From positions 62,001-126,000 of the forward strand of contig JAQGBZ010000081.1 of assembly GCA_034687125.1 (NCBI GenBank): DNA of 64,000 nucleotides. Direction: 5' to 3'. The translations under genes and the position numbers were made by a program. Shown in pieces: positions 48,420 through 60,603 of the stretch (position 1 is the stretch's first letter; each line of letters begins with the position of its first letter). Source of the DNA: Neelides folsomi (taxonomy: Eukaryota > Arthropoda > Collembola > Neelipleona > Neelidae). Below the pieces are notes generated by a model. It saw only the letters and a list, made by a program, of their open reading frames with translations. It ran no database searches and was not told the DNA's origin.

Positions 48420-49798
48420 AAGTTAACATAATATTATTTGGTTAAATACATTATTTTTATTCGTGTATATGAAAGTAGGATATAATAGTTTTAATTTCTT
48501 AATAGTAATCTTTAAAGGTTTTTTATGGATATTTAATTATTTATCATCCCTTCATATTTTAATTTAATTTATAAATATATTAATTTTTTGAACATATATA
48601 CCTATATATTTAAATCTAAAATGTTTATTTAAATTGTAAAATATATTAATTATGTAAAGAATTTTTAAATTATTGTGAATTCACCAAGTAATTATATTTT
48701 TTAACTAAATCAATTTAATAAAAATATTTTCTAATGTCAAAAATAAATACTAATTATATTTAGTTATTAATTTTATTCATTCGTTTAGAATTATAAAATT
48801 TTCATGAATCATAAAAAGTATTGTATTTATCACAGTATGAAATTTTTTATTAATAAATAAATGATGGTATTACAAATGACCTCAAAGGGCCGTACCAAAT
48901 TCTTTGCCTCCTGGCCCGACCATACCACGATACGTCGCTGTGAATGAGAAACATATACGTTGTGCAATCATATGAAAAATTTGATTTCAAACACTTGTAT
49001 TCTCTGCAACAATTGTCGGGATATTTATATATGAGATTGTCAATGAGAAACTTTCTACAAAACAGGAACAAAATTCATTTAGAACTTTAACACATGTTTA
49101 AATATAACTGAAGAAAATAGGATGATTTTGAGTATGTAAAAAGCTCTTTATCCGGGTTCAGAGCTTCAATTCTCATTTGGGACATGTCAACAATCATAAG
49201 CATCCAGAAGAGTTTTTCATGCTCGTTGGTTTTCTATTCTCGTATGGAAACGGTCACTTCTTTCTTCCACAGTCATTGGGTTTTAACTTGAGGGAGATGT
49301 TTAATAAATGTGTTCGTCGCTGTGGATTATTTCGGAATTCTTCGTGCCTTTGGAAGATGAACTGTTCAACAAATGAGTATAGTAAAAAAGAAGGATGAAG
49401 ATGCATTTATTTTATTTATCACTTCCTCTCCATCCATCGTCCTTATTTTCAAAAGCCTTTTCAAAAACTTGAATAAAGGCTAATAGACATAGATTAATCT
49501 GTTTTTTATTTACTTGTTAACAGCCCATGTCGGCATGTAAGAGATGACGAGGAAAACGTGAAATCGAAAGCAATTTGACCATTCACCTTTAAACTCTTTC
49601 ATATTCCCTTAGGATGCTCAATAATAAAAAATCAATTGCTTAAAGGAATACAGGAATCTTAATAATGAAAGCACATTTTATTACTTATTAGTGTTTTTTA
49701 ACTCGGTGGATAATTGTTCAATCAATCATTTTAATGCTCATTAGATAAGTTTTTTTTGCATTAACTTGCCACAATTTCGAATTGGGCATAGAAGCTAC
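48420..49798. other. Non-coding stretch
   Basis: Very AT-rich (48420-48850), then ordinary intergenic sequence up to the Tc1-like element. No supported gene. Confidence 0.45.
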
Positions 49799-51205
49799 TA
49801 AACCGGTGCCGGAAAAGATAGGAATAAACATTTTTTGGAAATAACTTTTTTATGAAATTATCAATCAATTTATCTTTTTCAGCGGTTAATCACCTTCACA
49901 TTACGCTTATTTGATTATGGTTACAATGTAAATATTCTTAAATGTAATTTGTAAGTTAGCGTAAATACAAAAAATCGATCGTTGTTTATCGCCGTAAATG
50001 ATAGGAACATTTCAAAAAATTGATTATAACTCGACACTTCGCATATAATTATTGATTAATAATAATAAGTTTTCCTTTCTTGGTAATCAGCTCAAAGATC
50101 TGAACTGTCATCGAGTCAGCTAAGTTCTGGACCACATTTTCGGGTATTTCCGCCCACGCTCTTTCAAGGGCGATTCGGAGCTCATTTAAATTGTTGTAAA
50201 CCCTAGCATTTCAATAAATTTTCCTTGTGAGATATGCCCAAAGGTTTTCTATTGGGTTGAGGTCAGGGGAACAAGCTGGCCAGTCGAGAAGGCGGTCGCC
50301 AGCGATGTCGTGCAGCATGAGCAAGTCTCGGGTAGCTTGAGACACGTGAGGCCGGGCATTATACTGCATAAAGATCCACTCTCCTCCGCCAAGTCGTTCT
50401 CCATGAGGAAGGAGATGGTCAAAAAGGATATTTTAGTAAACGGACGGGTCAATTTTTTGGTTTACAATGGCTAAAGAGGTGGTTCCCTTATAACTCATCC
50501 CTCCCCAGACCATAAGCTCTTTTATCAAAGAGTTGAGGTTATTTGCGGAGATCGTGAAAATAATTCTTAAATCCATCAGGTCCATCAAGACAAAACCTCT
50601 TTTCGTCGGAAACGATGACACGTCTCCAATTTTGGTCATAGTGCATGTGATTTCTGGCCCATTCCAAACGTCTTCTTTGATGTTGTGGAGTAAGATGCGG
50701 AGTAAGACTTTGAGACTCCGTAATTTTCTCCCAGGGTGAAATAATTTTTAATTACATGTACGGATCTTCTTATTTCTCCAGAAATTTCTCTAATTGAGTG
50801 CCCTTGATTTCGTAATTGAGCAATTCTGGTCATTTCAGCAACAGTCAATTTAGGACCTCGACCCCTTTTGCTTAAAGTTACAAATAAGTAACAATAAACA
50901 TTTATTTACACCATTAGATAATCATTTGTATGATTTTCAATTGGATAATGAATATTTGTCATTATAAGAATTAATAGCAATTATTATTTTACTTACCATT
51001 TAGCATTAAAGGTGCTTTGATGTTAGAAGAAAGTCAAATTCTTATCTTTTACGGCCAAAGAAAAAACGTAAATTTGGAGTAATTGGCAAGTTAGTTAAAT
51101 ATTTTAATTGTAAAGCGTAAAGGATAATGCAAAAATAGTTTGAATATTTAAATCTTCCCAAACTCTAAATATTCTGCTGTTCCTATCTTTTCCGGCGCCG
51201 GTTTA
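49799..51205 (-). mobile_element. Complete but inactive Tc1-like element with IR/DR ends
   Basis: The element is 49801-51203 (1403 bp), flanked by TA on both sides. Its 24-bp ends (aaccggtgccggaaaagata then ggaa) differ from their inverted partner by one base. A second, inner pair of related sequences occurs at about 49989-50014 and, inverted, at 51036-51057 (both contain a gccgtaaa-gata core). So each end carries two direct copies, the IR/DR arrangement of many Tc1-like transposons, where each copy binds transposase. The transposase gene is on the minus strand and is broken. The ends still match 23 of 24 bases, so the insertion is not very ancient. Confidence 0.9.
50069..50870 (-). pseudogene. 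Broken Tc1-like (DDE) transposase gene
   Basis: Reading down the minus strand: a helix-turn-helix segment (LTVAEMTRIAQLRNQGHSIR EISGEIRRS), then a frame change, then RVIVSDEKRFCLDGPDG around the first catalytic Asp, then a stop (RK-stop) and further frame changes. After that come WIFMQYNARPHVSQ, where the second catalytic residue should be Asp but is Tyr, and finally SPDLNPIENLWAYLTRKIY with the last catalytic Glu, followed by another stop. A C-terminal tail (RIALERAWAEIPENVVQNL) is still readable. The frame breaks, two stops and the lost Asp mean no active enzyme. Upstream of the readable N-terminus, near 50880-50990, splice-like signals hint at an intron in the original gene. Confidence 0.9.
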
Positions 51206-54200
51206 GAAGCTATGTAAAAGAATAGATAAACGTTTTATTTCTTAACTATTTATATAATTTATTTAAGTAATTCGTGTTTTTCATTGTGTGGAGTGAGTAA
51301 TGTAGCTTTTTAGTTGGGACAGGTTAGTTTAAACGTAGCTTTGATTCATTTATCAAAAATTACTCGTTTATCACCAAAGTCCATCACCATTTAGAGCGAA
51401 AGAGCGACAAAGGTTGTACTTGAAAGAAATCGTCGACAATCTCTTTCTTTTTTTAAATTATGAATCTTGAAGTTCACATTTGATTGCATGAAAAGTCTAA
51501 TTTTTAAGCGTAAATAATAAAGTTGAATCACAAGAGGCATTGTTAAGTCATTCAATTTAAAAATACGCATGCATAATTTTACGTGTAAATGTCAATTTAA
51601 AAGTCTTTAAAAGTCTAGACTTTAAGCGCAATGATGGACAAAAGTGAGGATAACTGAATTAGCAAATAAATTCCTACAAATTCTCTATTGTTGAGATAAG
51701 GGATTTCAAAATAAAAATTCATTTGCTAAATTCCTTTATTGTTCGAATATTATTGAAAAATATTGATGTTACATTTATGTAGCATGGTATACTCAATAGG
51801 CATAAGGTACTCACAAAGGTACTTAAACAATACACAAGTTAAGATAGTGCATTTACTGTAGACAAGTATACCTATTAAAGGTTGTACAGTACTAATTTGT
51901 ACATAAAACTTTACCTTTTAAGATTTTAATAAGTGCAAATGTAATACAGATAGGTACACTTTTATAGTACTTATAAGCATATTACATTTGCAGTTGTGTT
52001 ATGCATATAATCCGATGTTTATTATTTTGTATTACAAGTATAACATCTTTAATCTGTGGTTGACATTGAGTTTGGTTATAGCTAATATGAAATAGTGAAA
52101 CATTCCTTGATTTATTTAAGGCTGACTCAATTATGAAGCGAATAAGCCAATGCGTTCCGCCCGAATGAGATTTCATAAAGAGATAATATCAATTTGAGTG
52201 AGGGAATTAAGCTGAAGAGGCTAAAATAAAAGATGTGATTTTACATCGTGAGTCTCCTCATTAGGGGAGTTGTGATAGGGCGATATAAATATTAACCATC
52301 TCCTCACACATCCTTTGAGAGGTCCTAAATTCTTTGTTGACAATCAACCATGGAATGTTATTTGAGTAAATGAGAGAACGATTTCTTTACAAATTCGTGC
52401 TTCCTTTAAATTACTTATTCGTCGGATCCTCTCATTCATCCCCTGCGCCTTTTTAATATGTCTTATGTCATATCCCTGTCGTCATCAACGGCGAAGATAC
52501 TTATATAGATCTTGCGTTATTATGTTGCATTTTATTTTCTCGCATATTATGTTTGGGTAGACTATTAAGAGTGTGTAGATTGCTCATGCAGACTTTAATC
52601 AAATCACGAAAATAACTTTGAGCGAAATGAAAATGAATACGAACATTCGCTACTGACGCTCCTTGTATAAGACACGTGTGTATCATTCACTTATAGAAAG
52701 TTGGGACTCTGACTGTATGTATTTGTATACCAAGCAGTATTGGTATGCAAAGTAATATTCTTGTAGTATGTGATCCTTTTGTTATTATTACACATTTAAA
52801 CTTCTCAATGGCTGTAATTTACCTTTTATAATTTGAGGAAATCAAATGAAATAATGGAAATATGGCAGTTGAACAAAACACACGTGAATCCCCAGGGCCA
52901 AGACGGGAGAAATAAGAGAAGTTCGAATGGGAAGTTATGGTTCCAAATGAGAAGTCGATATGATAGGAAGGAGACAAATTGGACGAATCATGGTGATTGT
53001 AATGAGAAGGTGTCTCTCATCGTCTCTCACTATTCAGTTATTGGCCATTTGAAAGGAATTGCGTCTTCTCTCACTCACCGTCTGCTGTTCACTCCCAACC
53101 TCGCAATTCTTCTTTTCATATATGATAATTTTCGTGTAGGAAGTGCGAATTTCATTTAATTCCCTTTCATCTTTATTCTTCGACTCTCAAATTAAAATTC
53201 TCAGTTCCGCGTGTAAATAGATAACAATAAACGAGGACAATAATCGACGATTGGTTCAACACATTCTCATGATTTATCATTACAGATTTATGAAATTGTA
53301 TTTTGTGATTGCATTCGATTAAATCTAATGCTTTATTTTCTTAAAAAATATTATGGATTATTGAGCAAAAATTATGCATCGTTTCATTTTTACGATCTTT
53401 TTGAAATACTGAAATTATGGTTGTAATCCTACGCTTATTATTATTTATGGATTAATTATTAAGTATGTGTAAGTAGTTACAATTAGTTTAATTTAATTTT
53501 CATAATAGGTACAAAATATTGTATAATTGTATACTTTTATTTTAAAATTCTATGTTATGCGAATAAATTGTTTTTATTTTAAGTATTATGAATTAAGAAA
53601 TAATGTCAATTTTGTAAATTAAAATATAAAGTTACAGAAGATACAAATCAAATGGTTTTTAAACAAGAACGGATATAACAGCAATAAAGTCTTAATTTTT
53701 AAATAATTATCCACTTCCCATGCTTATTATAGATTACGATTATAGTACCTTAAACCAACTTTTATCAACATACTTTCTTACATATTTAAGTGGAGATTAT
53801 GAATGTTCGCATAGTAAGTGCAACGGCAATTGGGAATTATTGGTAAATGGGAAGTTGTGTTACTTCTTATAATTTCTTTATCATAACATTCTCCCTTTTG
53901 TTTCAATTATTAAGCAATCGTATCATCCCTGGCGAGTGTTTGTTTATTTATACAGTTCAACCTTGTTGGAGGTAATTGGATAGAGGCTAAGACCATGGAT
54001 CAACCGAGGCAGTTCAACTATGAATTGTCTCAAAGTCACCTCAACTTTTATTATTAATATTATTTTGATCTCTCCCTCTTTCATTATCTTGTTGGTTAAA
54101 TGAAGCAAATAATCCGCGTAAATGAGGATTTATCACTCATTCTTGTATTGTTGGAAGGGAAAATACAAGGATCACGTTTCTCCAACTACGTCACAACCAA

Positions 54201-54770
54201 ATTCATTAATGCAAGTCCCTTTAACAAATGTTGTTATTACTTTTACATTTTTATATAATTTTAATGTTCTTTTAATCAGTTTCATTCATACATTAAAGAT
54301 TCAAAAAATTAAGGAGAAACGCCGACTGATGGCGGAAATAATTTCTTATTTAACTTCAAACTCTTGCAGCATGGTAATTCACAAGAAGAATGTGAATGGA
54401 CAGGTCAGGTTTACAGCAATGCAGATTATATGTATGCATGCGCATTTAATGAGCACCTTTGTTGTTTATACGTAATCTTATCATTGTAATTGCAGATCTG
54501 CCTCAAAATCCGCTGCACATGTATATTAAATGATCAATGAAGTGGGCATATGAGGATAAATAAACACGGGGTAGTTGAACACTTGAGTCAATGAATTTAT
54601 ATAAGTGTAAATATTTACTTTAATACAATGGAGTATTTGTTCTCTTAATTGTAAATTAGGCAGAAACAATATTGAAATAATAAAGAAAATTTTGTTTGGT
54701 AATCTGAATGTAATAAAAATAGGGGCAAGCATTTGAGTCTTCTGCTAATGCAATAATGAGCCAGTAATAG
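51206..54770. other. Non-coding stretch
   Basis: About 3.5 kb without a supported gene. The 108-codon plus frame 52833-53159 and 117-codon plus frame 54122-54475 have no recognisable domain or composition and no good splice context. The rest is AT-rich intergenic sequence. Confidence 0.4.
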
Positions 54771-55152
54771 TCAAAATGGTAAATTGAATTGAATACAACG
54801 AGGGGCTTCGGAGTCCTTCGCCTGTTGCACACGTTTCATCATATCTGTAATAAGCCCATCTTTCTCGAGCAAATTTTTGAATAATTGTAAAGTACGGCCT
54901 CGATCTCTTTGAGTGATCTGGAGGTTTGTTCAGTTAACTATATATGGAATAAATAGGAGTCTCAATATTGGAATCGTAACTCTAGATGAGTAAGCTGATT
55001 CGGAATGAAGACATCTCCCTCTCTTCTTTTCATACTTGTCAGTCTCAATGAAGCGGTCAACCGCAGCAGAAATCTTCATTTGTGCTAGCATCAATGTTTC
55101 AGACACCTCCATTACGTGCGCAGTGAAGAACGGAATCAAAATGTGTAACTCC
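54771..55152 (-). CDS. Candidate 3' part of an unrecognised spliced gene
   Basis: Two adjacent minus-strand exons can be joined: 55152-54981 (acceptor ...tttgtcattag) and 54917-54771 (acceptor ...acaaacctccag), with a 63-nt intron between them. The phases match and the frame ends in TGA at 54771. The joined piece is 105 residues. It is helix-rich and looks protein-like: AHVMEVSETLMLAQMKISAA, a basic patch (KYEKKRGR), and a final LQLFKNLLEKDGLITDMMKR segment. I do not recognise the family. The donor (AGA followed by GTTACG) is weak and the 5' end of the gene is not found. If the acceptor at 55152 is not used, a Met at 55202 could start the frame. Chance is possible. Confidence 0.35.
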
Positions 55153-55276
55153 CTAATGACAAATATACGAGGGGAATTACAGGGATGATCAAGGTTGATC
55201 ATTTGATTATTATTACCGCTAGCAGGGATTCTTATTTCCTCGCCGCCGCAATATAAAATTAGGGCTAAGGTTAACG

Positions 55277-55468
55277 ATGGACCTTATACGACGTACCTAT
55301 CAAAATATTTATCCTCCTCTTGATTTCTCTCTCCGTTTCGAGGAGTTTAAACAGATAACCTCAACCGACTTGAAACCCAAATCCCGAGTTAAACCAAATA
55401 TTAGTCAACCTGTTCCTATTCAACATCATGAGAATGGAAATAAAAATGGACCCAACGATTCTATTTAG
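55277..55468 (+). CDS. Candidate small ORF, divergent from the preceding candidate
   Basis: A 63-codon frame from ATG to TAG begins 75 bp to the right of the Met at 55202 on the other strand. The peptide (MDLIRRTYQNIYPPLDFSLR then a Lys/Asn/Pro-rich tail) looks more protein-like than most short frames here, with normal amino-acid variety. No domain, signal peptide or membrane helix is seen, and it could be a last exon or chance. A CpG-containing patch (cctcgccgccgc) lies between the two starts and may be a shared promoter. Confidence 0.2.
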   Translation: MDLIRRTYQNIYPPLDFSLRFEEFKQITSTDLKPKSRVKPNISQPVPIQHHENGNKNGPNDSI

Positions 55469-58264
55469 TATATTATGTTTATTGAAAGGGATGAAAATAT
55501 TTATTAGCACTTTCGAATACAACAGGTGAGTCCACAGTGGTGAATGGGAATAAAAAAAGTGTTGGGCGATAAATGGTTAATTTAATTTCACACCCCACAA
55601 GTTTATTGTTTTGAAATTTATATTATTGATGCCGTAAACGAAAGAGGACAAAAAGGACGAGGCTTAGGAAAAAAGTAGGAGAAAGTGCCAAGGCCCCAAC
55701 TGTTTAATTCTTATGGATATTACCTGCACTTGGACTCTGAATTAGGGAAGAAGAGCATTAAACGTCTCGGCAGGGTCTAAAGCATATCTCAATAAGATAA
55801 TGTCCCTCTGATGTAAATCCCATTCGTAGGTGAGACTAATCCGAAAGAGTTTAGCTAGATTACATCACACTTTTGCATATACACGAGTTATTATCTGTTT
55901 AAACGCCAAATAATAAAAGCAGTATGTGAATGGGCCGAATGACAAAAAATGAGAAATTGCCGTTTGATTCATCTCCCCCAAGATTTCATCTTCTTATTTA
56001 GACATTAATTCATCTTCTGATAAAAAAACATGAGCATGAGATGGTTGACAAAGAAAAAAATAATGTGTAATGTTTTAAAGTATTAAAGGCCCATTCTTTC
56101 TATTTAAAAACGTTTATACGAAATTATTATCACAATATGCACAATGTTGAGGCTGTTCGGAGACATCTGCATGGAAATTTAAGTCTGAAGGAAATTTGAG
56201 TCTGAAGGAGTATTCGTGACTTGGGCGTCCTTGTGGAATCCTCTGCTATGTCACTGGCCCTCGGCCCACGATGATTCCAACGGCGAAACTGAGTCAGTCA
56301 CTGAGACGGACCTTACATTTTATTGCTCATTGCTCACACACATGCCTTCTGGTCCGTTTTCACGATGAGGATTTGAGGAAGCCAATATAGAAAAAAGGTT
56401 TTCGCAAAAGCCGTAAGGATCTCCAAAAGCCTCGAGATGAAAGAATGATTGGGTTTTGTATGGAGGGAAGACAGTTGAAGAGCGGCTCCTTCACACATCA
56501 TTCATGTGGAGATGGTCACAGATTATCCTAATTAATACAAGTGTGGGATGAGTTATGATGAGGCCAAATGATTGGATCTGGATCATCTCCTTGCCTCATC
56601 CAATTCCCATCATTCAAATATAAATAAAGCTGAGCTCATTACGGCCCTATTTGATTTCATCACCACGTAGGTAGTGAAAGAAAAGGCGTTTAATGAGGTC
56701 TGTCCAAGGGCTCCTCTTTCTTCAAATACAAACGACCACTCACCACTCCAATTCCGTCCCAGCGGCGTGAAGGGAGTTTGTACACGATCTTCATTTTAAT
56801 CGCTGAGTCCTCTCCTCATTTAAGGGAACCGACGATCAAAATGAGTAATGGGAGAAACCCAAAGCCTTTCATGTGCCAAAAAACTCTCAAATGAGAGTAA
56901 AAGTGGAGTGGAGAGCTTTGTTCAAGATTTATTCAGATGGTGAGCCATCAAAACATTAAAAGAATCCCACACTCATTGGGCACCCATTAAACACGCGTAG
57001 TTTGAACATTACAAATTGAATCAAATTTCCATCAATTGCTTCTTCCGTTTATTTTTACCGTATTTGTATCTTTGAATAATGTTACGTATAAGATTTTTTA
57101 CATCGTTAAAAAGTCAGTCACTGCAAAATCAAGTAAAAGCTAATGATGATATTTATGTATTTAATCATGTTTTACCTAATAAGGAGGTATTTTTTTTAAT
57201 TTCACCCTCGTCGCATAAAAAATGTGTATATATCGTTTAATTAGTTAAATGCACCCGATTATCTCACCATTAATTTCATCGTTAAATTCAGATGTGATCA
57301 TTTGTCCGTGTTATTAGAGCCATTTACGTTCATTCAAAAGGCAGACAAGAGTAATTTAAACATCACATTTAATTTCATTATGGTTGGATGCACGTGGTCA
57401 TGTTATGAATATAAATTGCTCATTTCTTATAAATTGATCTAAAAAACTTTCAAAAAACACACAAGATCAATTTCTCAAATGAACTAAATACCACTTGAGC
57501 AAAAATTGAAATTTCTTAACATTAACTAAAAAATTTTATGATTAACTCTCCACTAATCTATTCTGCCATGTTCACTCAAACGCAAATAAAACGCAATAGT
57601 AAAGTGTGAATTTGCAATTAAAGAAAGTTGATAAAAAACTGAGCCTATGAACTTCAAAAACACTGAAGACCCCATATGTAATAGAGCACAAAAAAGTCTC
57701 AAAAGATCTCATTTCATCTTTAACGTCTCACGGTCTTGAAAGTATAATGACTAATGACTGTAATTGTATTTGAGTTATTAAAATGAACGTTACTGCTCTA
57801 CGCCTCCCAAATACATACTTACCTTCTAAACTAACTGAACAATTCAATCCAATTCCCTAATTACACTTCTTTGTCATCATTTCAAATTTATCATGGTTAA
57901 ATTTAATGAGGAGAAAAATGAGAAAAGTGAAGATTTGACTACTTGAATGGCGTGATATTTGAACGATGAGACAAGGAGAAGCTTCTTTTTACCTCTAGAA
58001 CAATGATAAAAATAATTGGCATTTTATGACTCAATGCGAAATTCTATTTCCAATATTGTAAAGAAATTTATTAATTACATATTTCATAAAAACCAAACAT
58101 ATGGTATGTAATTTACATATTGTTTTTGTCACGTTTCGTGTCATGTGATACCTTTACTTTAACAAATCACAAGGTATCCGCAAATGAATAAAATTAAAAT
58201 AACCGCCAAAATACGATATTTTTATGGTTAATTAATTTTTGCAGTAGTTTGCCTCATAACGCCC
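55469..58264. other. Non-coding stretch
   Basis: No supported gene over 2.8 kb. Two near-tandem copies of agtctgaaggaa(a/g) occur at about 56182-56208. Otherwise ordinary AT-rich sequence. Confidence 0.45.
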
Positions 58265-58306
58265 CATGAAATATTTGGTCAGTGAACCTTGACCAAATAT
58301 TTCATG
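58265..58306. repeat. Perfect 17-bp hairpin
   Basis: The 17-mer catgaaatatttggtca (58265-58281) recurs exactly inverted at 58290-58306, with an 8-nt loop. Perfection over 17 bp suggests either a very recent structure or selection. It has no coding content and no clear host element. Confidence 0.85.
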
Positions 58307-58390
58307 ACCTTTCGACCCTCCAAGTTTCAGGAGTACGAATTGATACTAACGTGACATCTGAATTACACGTATTTCTCTATACCTAGGAAT

Positions 58391-58696
58391 GTGCTGGTGC
58401 TCTTACTTCACACTCATGATGAGAATGTCAATAAAGAGCCAGAGCCAGAAAATTGGGTTGGTCACAAGGACAATGAAGAATGTGAGCAGAGATTTCCTGA
58501 AGCAGAACTGAAGAAGGACCTTACATTTAATAAGTGTTTACCCTCAATTAAATTTCATTTAAATTCTCATATTGATCCCAAAAATGAAAATAGGTTATCT
58601 ATGTATGTATGCAACATATGCATGAATTCGGTACTTTTCCTCCATATAGAAAGGCAGGCATTTGCGAAAGTTCTCTTTTACCCAACCACAAAATAA
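58391..58696 (+). other. Unrecognised 101-codon open frame
   Basis: A plus-strand frame with an acidic, Glu/Lys-rich first half (ENVNKEPEPENWVGHKDNEE) and no known domain. It lies a few hundred bases left of the transposon-derived reading frame and may be part of the same decayed element, or chance. Confidence 0.15.
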
Positions 58697-58940
58697 AAGG
58701 ATCCCCTCTTACATTTAATTCATATATAAAAATCTTTCGAGGGAATTACACTTCCAGGTAAAAGGATTTGCCTGGAATGTATCCCAACACTAAAACCCAT
58801 AACTGAGCCAATTGAAAATTCAGAAAAAACGAAGTTTTGAATAAGATTAGGGAATCAGTAGGATTAGGGAAAGTAATTAGTGTCAAGAATGAAAAGGAAA
58901 ACATTCTTGCTTAGAGGTGGCTCAAAAATTGATTGATTAG

Positions 58941-59573
58941 GTAAATCAATCAAAAAATCCCAAAGATAAGTTAGATATCAAGCAGTTGGTTCAAGATTCC
59001 CAAGACTTTAGAGACATTAGGACAAATATAAGGAGGAATCTTGAAAAAGCGGATTTTAATGAGAAAATCCAGCTTCTCAGTATTAGTCCTTGAAATAGGA
59101 CATCGCGCGAGTTCAATTCCTCATGGCGACATGCAGACTTCGGTGCTAAGCTTGCTAGTCAGGACTATCTAAAGATAGTCAAACCTCCCGATCTGAGTTT
59201 AATTAGCCAGGCAACCAAGGATTTTGTTACCAAATATTTTGAGCTTGACGAAAATTTCTGGCAAACGCCAGGTGTAAAGAATTGCTCCAAAGTTACAGAA
59301 AACAATGTTTCTGTAATAAAACCGAATAGACTATTATTAAAAAAAATTTCTGACATTTTTCATGACTTTAAGAAAGATTTCCCCCACATTAAAATAGAAC
59401 AATCAGTTTTTAGTAGTCTTCGTCCAAAATGGTGCAAACTTGCTAGTCATCCTGATCAATGTGAAATACGTGGCAATTTGGATTTAATTATGCATTCTCT
59501 TGGTGGTGGAAAAGAAATGCGTAAAGAGTTAATTCAATGCCTTGTATGTAGTTGTGACATTTTTATTAATTAA
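58941..59573 (+). pseudogene. Transposon-derived ORF with LRPKWC motif, interrupted by a stop
   Basis: One frame stays open from 58941 to a TAA at 59571-59573, except for a TGA at 59091. The first part ends ADFNEKIQLLSISP-stop, and the second runs through VTKYFELDENFWQTPGVKNC, NRLLLKKISDIFHDFKKDFP and VFSSLRPKWCKLA. The order KIQLLTLAP..., a FYE-D-x-SR--PG-KD segment, KRLLL-NL-E-Y--FK--- P, and SLRPKWC is one I know from a repeated, transposon-like protein common in arthropod and cnidarian genomes. It has no accepted function that I can name. The left frame lacks a start and the right end stops before the usual Cys/His-rich core. It is a decayed copy of that family. Confidence 0.55.
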
Positions 59574-59892
59574 GTCTCGTTTTATATTATTATTTATTAC
59601 AGATTTACTAAAATGTAAGTTTATATATTAAACAGCTGAAAAAACATATTTCGCATTCCTATTCATTAATTTAAAAACAATTAGCTAGTTAAAAAACGGC
59701 ACTAGGTAGGATCCAAAATAAAAGTTTTTTGAATCGTTTTTTGGTTATCTTTCATATCACATTCACATTTGGATCCTACGGCCTGCCGTTTTTGTGTTAT
59801 AAGATAATCCCATGCATTTTAGACGAGTACCACGTGACCAATCCCAATCTCTCATTTCACATAGATAGAAGAATGACGGGAATGAACTCTAG
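59574..59892. other. Upstream region of the four-helix membrane protein
   Basis: About 320 bp. An alternative frame here (59729-59956) contains CYKIIPCILDEYHV and runs on past the membrane protein's start in a different frame. It could be an upstream exon piece if a one-base frame break is assumed, but there is no direct support. Confidence 0.3.
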
Positions 59893-60603
59893 ACCAGAAT
59901 CTCATCCATCGCTGGAGGTCTTTTATTCTTGCTCTTCACCATATTTTTCCTCGTGATTGTTTTTTCTCAAGTACTTCCGGACAACTGCTCGGATGAAAAC
60001 AATGATGCTCAGCCACGAACTAAAGAACAAATCCGATTTTATGCCTTTTGCGATCCTTACAAATATTATGGGAATGTTTACCACAAAAATGACACTTTCC
60101 TCTTGAGTCTCCAATTCCTCAACTTTGACTTTATAACATGGCCGCATGTCGACAGTAGGAGCCAATACTCGGCAGTGAAAGAACAACGATACTCTGCATG
60201 CTGCTGCATCAACAGAATTATCAATTTCATCTCCATTATTTCTTTCGTTATCTGTTTCATTGGCTTCATCGGTTCTATATGCCTTGGAATTTGTGCATTT
60301 TTACGACGTTGGTATTTTCTGGTATGGGTTTATTTTGAATGTTTGGCCTTTGTGGTGATCTTTTTAATAATTGTTATAATCAACGCTATTGGATTTAACA
60401 AAATTCACCCAAGCTTGAAACTGACGGACAAGAAGTTGATCGTGGCTCTTTCAATCTGCCAAGTATTTTGGATCATAATTTTGGCTAACATATTCTTATA
60501 CTGTAAAATTGAGCCTCCATGGAGCACCATGGTGCTCCATGGAGTTTTTAGTGTAAATTTTCCTATGTTAGAAAATATCGCTCCATGTAGCTCCATGGAG
60601 TGA
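59893..60603 (+). CDS. Four-helix (tetraspan) membrane protein with transposon-derived C-terminus
   Basis: The frame opens just after a splice acceptor (AG at 59891-59892) and runs 236 codons to TGA at 60601; it has no in-frame ATG near its start, so an upstream exon is missing from my model. Helix 1 (AGGLLFLLFTIFFLVIVFSQ) is followed by an outside loop of about 75 residues with N-glycosylation sites (NCS, NDT). A CCC triplet precedes helix 2 (ISIISFVICFIGFIGSICLG). Helix 3 (VWVYFECLAFVVIFLIIVII) and helix 4 (LSICQVFWIIILANIFLYC) complete a four-pass fold. It resembles small arthropod tetraspan families in outline, but no family motif is clear. The last 30 codons, from EPPWSTMVLHG on, lie inside a palindromic repeat element, so the native C-terminus has been replaced or the gene is truncated. 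Confidence 0.6.
   Translation, partial: TRISSIAGGLLFLLFTIFFLVIVFSQVLPDNCSDENNDAQPRTKEQIRFYAFCDPYKYYGNVYHKNDTFLLSLQFLNFDFITWPHVDSRSQYSAVKEQRYSACCCINRIINFISIISFVICFIGFIGSICLGICAFLRRWYFLVWVYFECLAFVVIFLIIVIINAIGFNKIHPSLKLTDKKLIVALSICQVFWIIILANIFLYCKIEPPWSTMVLHGVFSVNFPMLENIAPCSSME

Noticed and set aside
59729-59956. Frame overlapping the start of the four-helix protein (CYKIIPCILDEYHV...)
   Set aside because: It would require a one-base frame break to join the membrane protein, and nothing in the sequence shows one is real.
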